Both the position numbers and the translations under genes were made by a program. A model generated the notes under the pieces. That model saw only the letters and a program-made list of their open reading frames with translations. It was not told where the DNA came from and searched no databases. Positions 5,871 through 6,921 of a stretch of 6,921 nt of DNA are shown here, in pieces. Within the stretch, counting starts at the first letter, position 1, and each line of letters begins with the position of its first letter. The stretch is from the NCBI GenBank assembly GCA_029858845.1, contig JAOUEG010000092.1:1-6921 (forward strand). The letters run 5' to 3'. The DNA comes from Chloroflexota bacterium (GTDB taxonomy: Bacteria; Chloroflexota; Limnocylindria; Limnocylindrales; CSP1-4).

Positions 5871-6921
5871 ATGCACCCCATCGACGCCCGCGCGGCCCGG
5901 CGCCGCTTCCTCGTACTCCTGGGCCTGCGCTGGGGGATGACCGGCCTGCTCATCCCGGTCCTGGTCCTCCTCGCGGTCTCTCGCGGGTTGTCGCTCACGG
6001 AGATCGGCCTCCTGTTCGGGATCCAGGGCCTGGTCGTCCTGTTCCTCGAGCTGCCGACCGGCGGTCTGTCCGACGCCCTCGGGCGGCGGCCGGTCCTCCT
6101 CCTCGCGAGCGTCGTCGGATTGTTCTCGCTGGTGCTCCTGTACCTGGCGGAGTCGGTCGGGATGTTCGCCGCCGCGATGGTGTTGATGGGGATCTACCGG
6201 GCTCTCGACAGCGGTCCGCTGGAAGCGTGGTACGTGGACGCGACCCTGGCCGCGGATCCCGATGCCGAGATCGAGAAGGGCCTGAGCGCCGGGACGACCG
6301 TCCTCAGCATCGCGATCGCGCTCGGAGCCATCGCCTCAGGCGGTCTCGTCGCGCTCGACCCCTTCGATGCCGTGCCGACATTGGCCCTCCCGATCCTCGT
6401 CGCTGTCGCCATCGGCGTCGTCAACCTCCTCGCCATCGTCGCCCTCATGACCGAGGCGAGCGTCCCGCGCGGGATCGGGGCCGTCGCGGAGTCCGTTCGG
6501 GCCGTGCCGCGCGTGGTCGGCGACGGGATCGGGCTGCTGCGGTCATCGCGGGTGCTGCTGGCGATCGTGACGGTCGAGGTCTTCTGGGGCTTTGCCGTCG
6601 TGGCCTACGAGAATCTGTTCCCGATCCGGCTTGCCGAGACGCTCGAAGACACCACGCAGGCGGCGGCGCTGATGGGCCCGGTGAGCTCGCTGGCCTGGTT
6701 CGCCGCCGCGGCGGGCGCCGCCGGGATCATCGTGGTGAGCGACCGTATCGGCGTCGCGAGATCCGCGGCGATCCTCCGGATCGTGCAGGGGGTCACGATC
6801 GTGGCGATGGGCCTCCTCGCCGGCCCGCTCGGTCTGGTGACCGCGTTCCTGGCCTGCTACATGACGCACGGTGCGGCCAACCCGATGCATACGACGTTGC
6901 TCCACCGGCAGGTCGACGGAC
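5871..6921 (+). CDS. MFS transporter, probable drug/small-molecule exporter (3'-truncated)
   Basis: 350 codons are open to the end of the window and the C-terminus lies beyond it. The product is a Major Facilitator Superfamily membrane transporter, probably a proton-coupled exporter. Helices are visible at about 12-37, 44-62, 75-93, 97-113, 142-162, 170-193, 227-246, 266-288, 298-316 and 320-335. The MFS motif A lies between helices 2 and 3 as GGLSDALGRRP (64-74), with D68 and the R72-R73 pair. Helix 4 into the next loop carries YRALDSGPLEAWYVD (109-123), resembling the G-x3-A-x3-D pattern of single-component exporters. A second-half loop with SDRIG (290-294) echoes motif A, as expected from the internal repeat of MFS proteins. 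It follows the ArsR-type regulator by 14 bases and is probably co-transcribed and controlled by it. The substrate is unknown. About 50-80 residues are missing, judging from typical lengths. Confidence 0.9.
   Translation, partial: MHPIDARAARRRFLVLLGLRWGMTGLLIPVLVLLAVSRGLSLTEIGLLFGIQGLVVLFLELPTGGLSDALGRRPVLLLASVVGLFSLVLLYLAESVGMFAAAMVLMGIYRALDSGPLEAWYVDATLAADPDAEIEKGLSAGTTVLSIAIALGAIASGGLVALDPFDAVPTLALPILVAVAIGVVNLLAIVALMTEASVPRGIGAVAESVRAVPRVVGDGIGLLRSSRVLLAIVTVEVFWGFAVVAYENLFPIRLAETLEDTTQAAALMGPVSSLAWFAAAAGAAGIIVVSDRIGVARSAAILRIVQGVTIVAMGLLAGPLGLVTAFLACYMTHGAANPMHTTLLHRQVDG

Noticed and set aside
6194..6905. Minus-strand open frames opposite the MFS gene
   Set aside because: They are shadows of the MFS coding frame, which itself stays open to the window end and shows motif A and membrane helices.

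Overview
This is a GC-rich window of about 6.9 kb with tightly packed genes. It looks like chromosome from a high-GC bacterium. Chloroflexota or Actinomycetota would fit, given the GC content, the gene families and a candidate leaderless promoter, but no rRNA or marker gene is present to settle this. There are no tRNAs, rRNAs, CRISPR arrays, insertion sequences or phage genes.

Left part, plus strand (1-1889). The window opens inside a cation-transporting P-type ATPase, of which the last 291 codons are visible. After 31 bases comes a complete PPK2-family polyphosphate:nucleotide phosphotransferase with a strong ribosome binding site. The two probably share a transcript. A 46-base convergent gap with an imperfect hairpin separates them from the next unit.

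Middle part, minus strand (1936-4935). A two-gene membrane-protein operon reads right to left. The first gene is a double-length AI-2E (PerM/TqsA-like) transporter of 734 residues, with two tandem copies of the domain. It is followed 18 bases later, in the same reading frame, by a VTT/DedA-like membrane protein carrying a His/Asp-rich hydrophilic insert. Only an amber codon and six sense codons separate the two products.

Right part, plus strand (4936-6921). A 336-base divergent intergenic region leads to a winged-helix ArsR-type repressor. Its promoter region carries three TTRTGCA repeats at exact 13-base steps and a -10-like box placed so that transcription could start at the ATG itself. The next gene, 14 bases downstream, is an MFS transporter that runs off the window end. 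This looks like a self-contained, locally regulated efflux module.

I found no clearly new multi-gene system. The most unusual points are the phased operator-like repeats with a likely leaderless start, the tandem AI-2E protein that reads in frame into the VTT protein, the atypical ion-site residues of the P-type ATPase, and the His/Asp-rich insert in the VTT protein.
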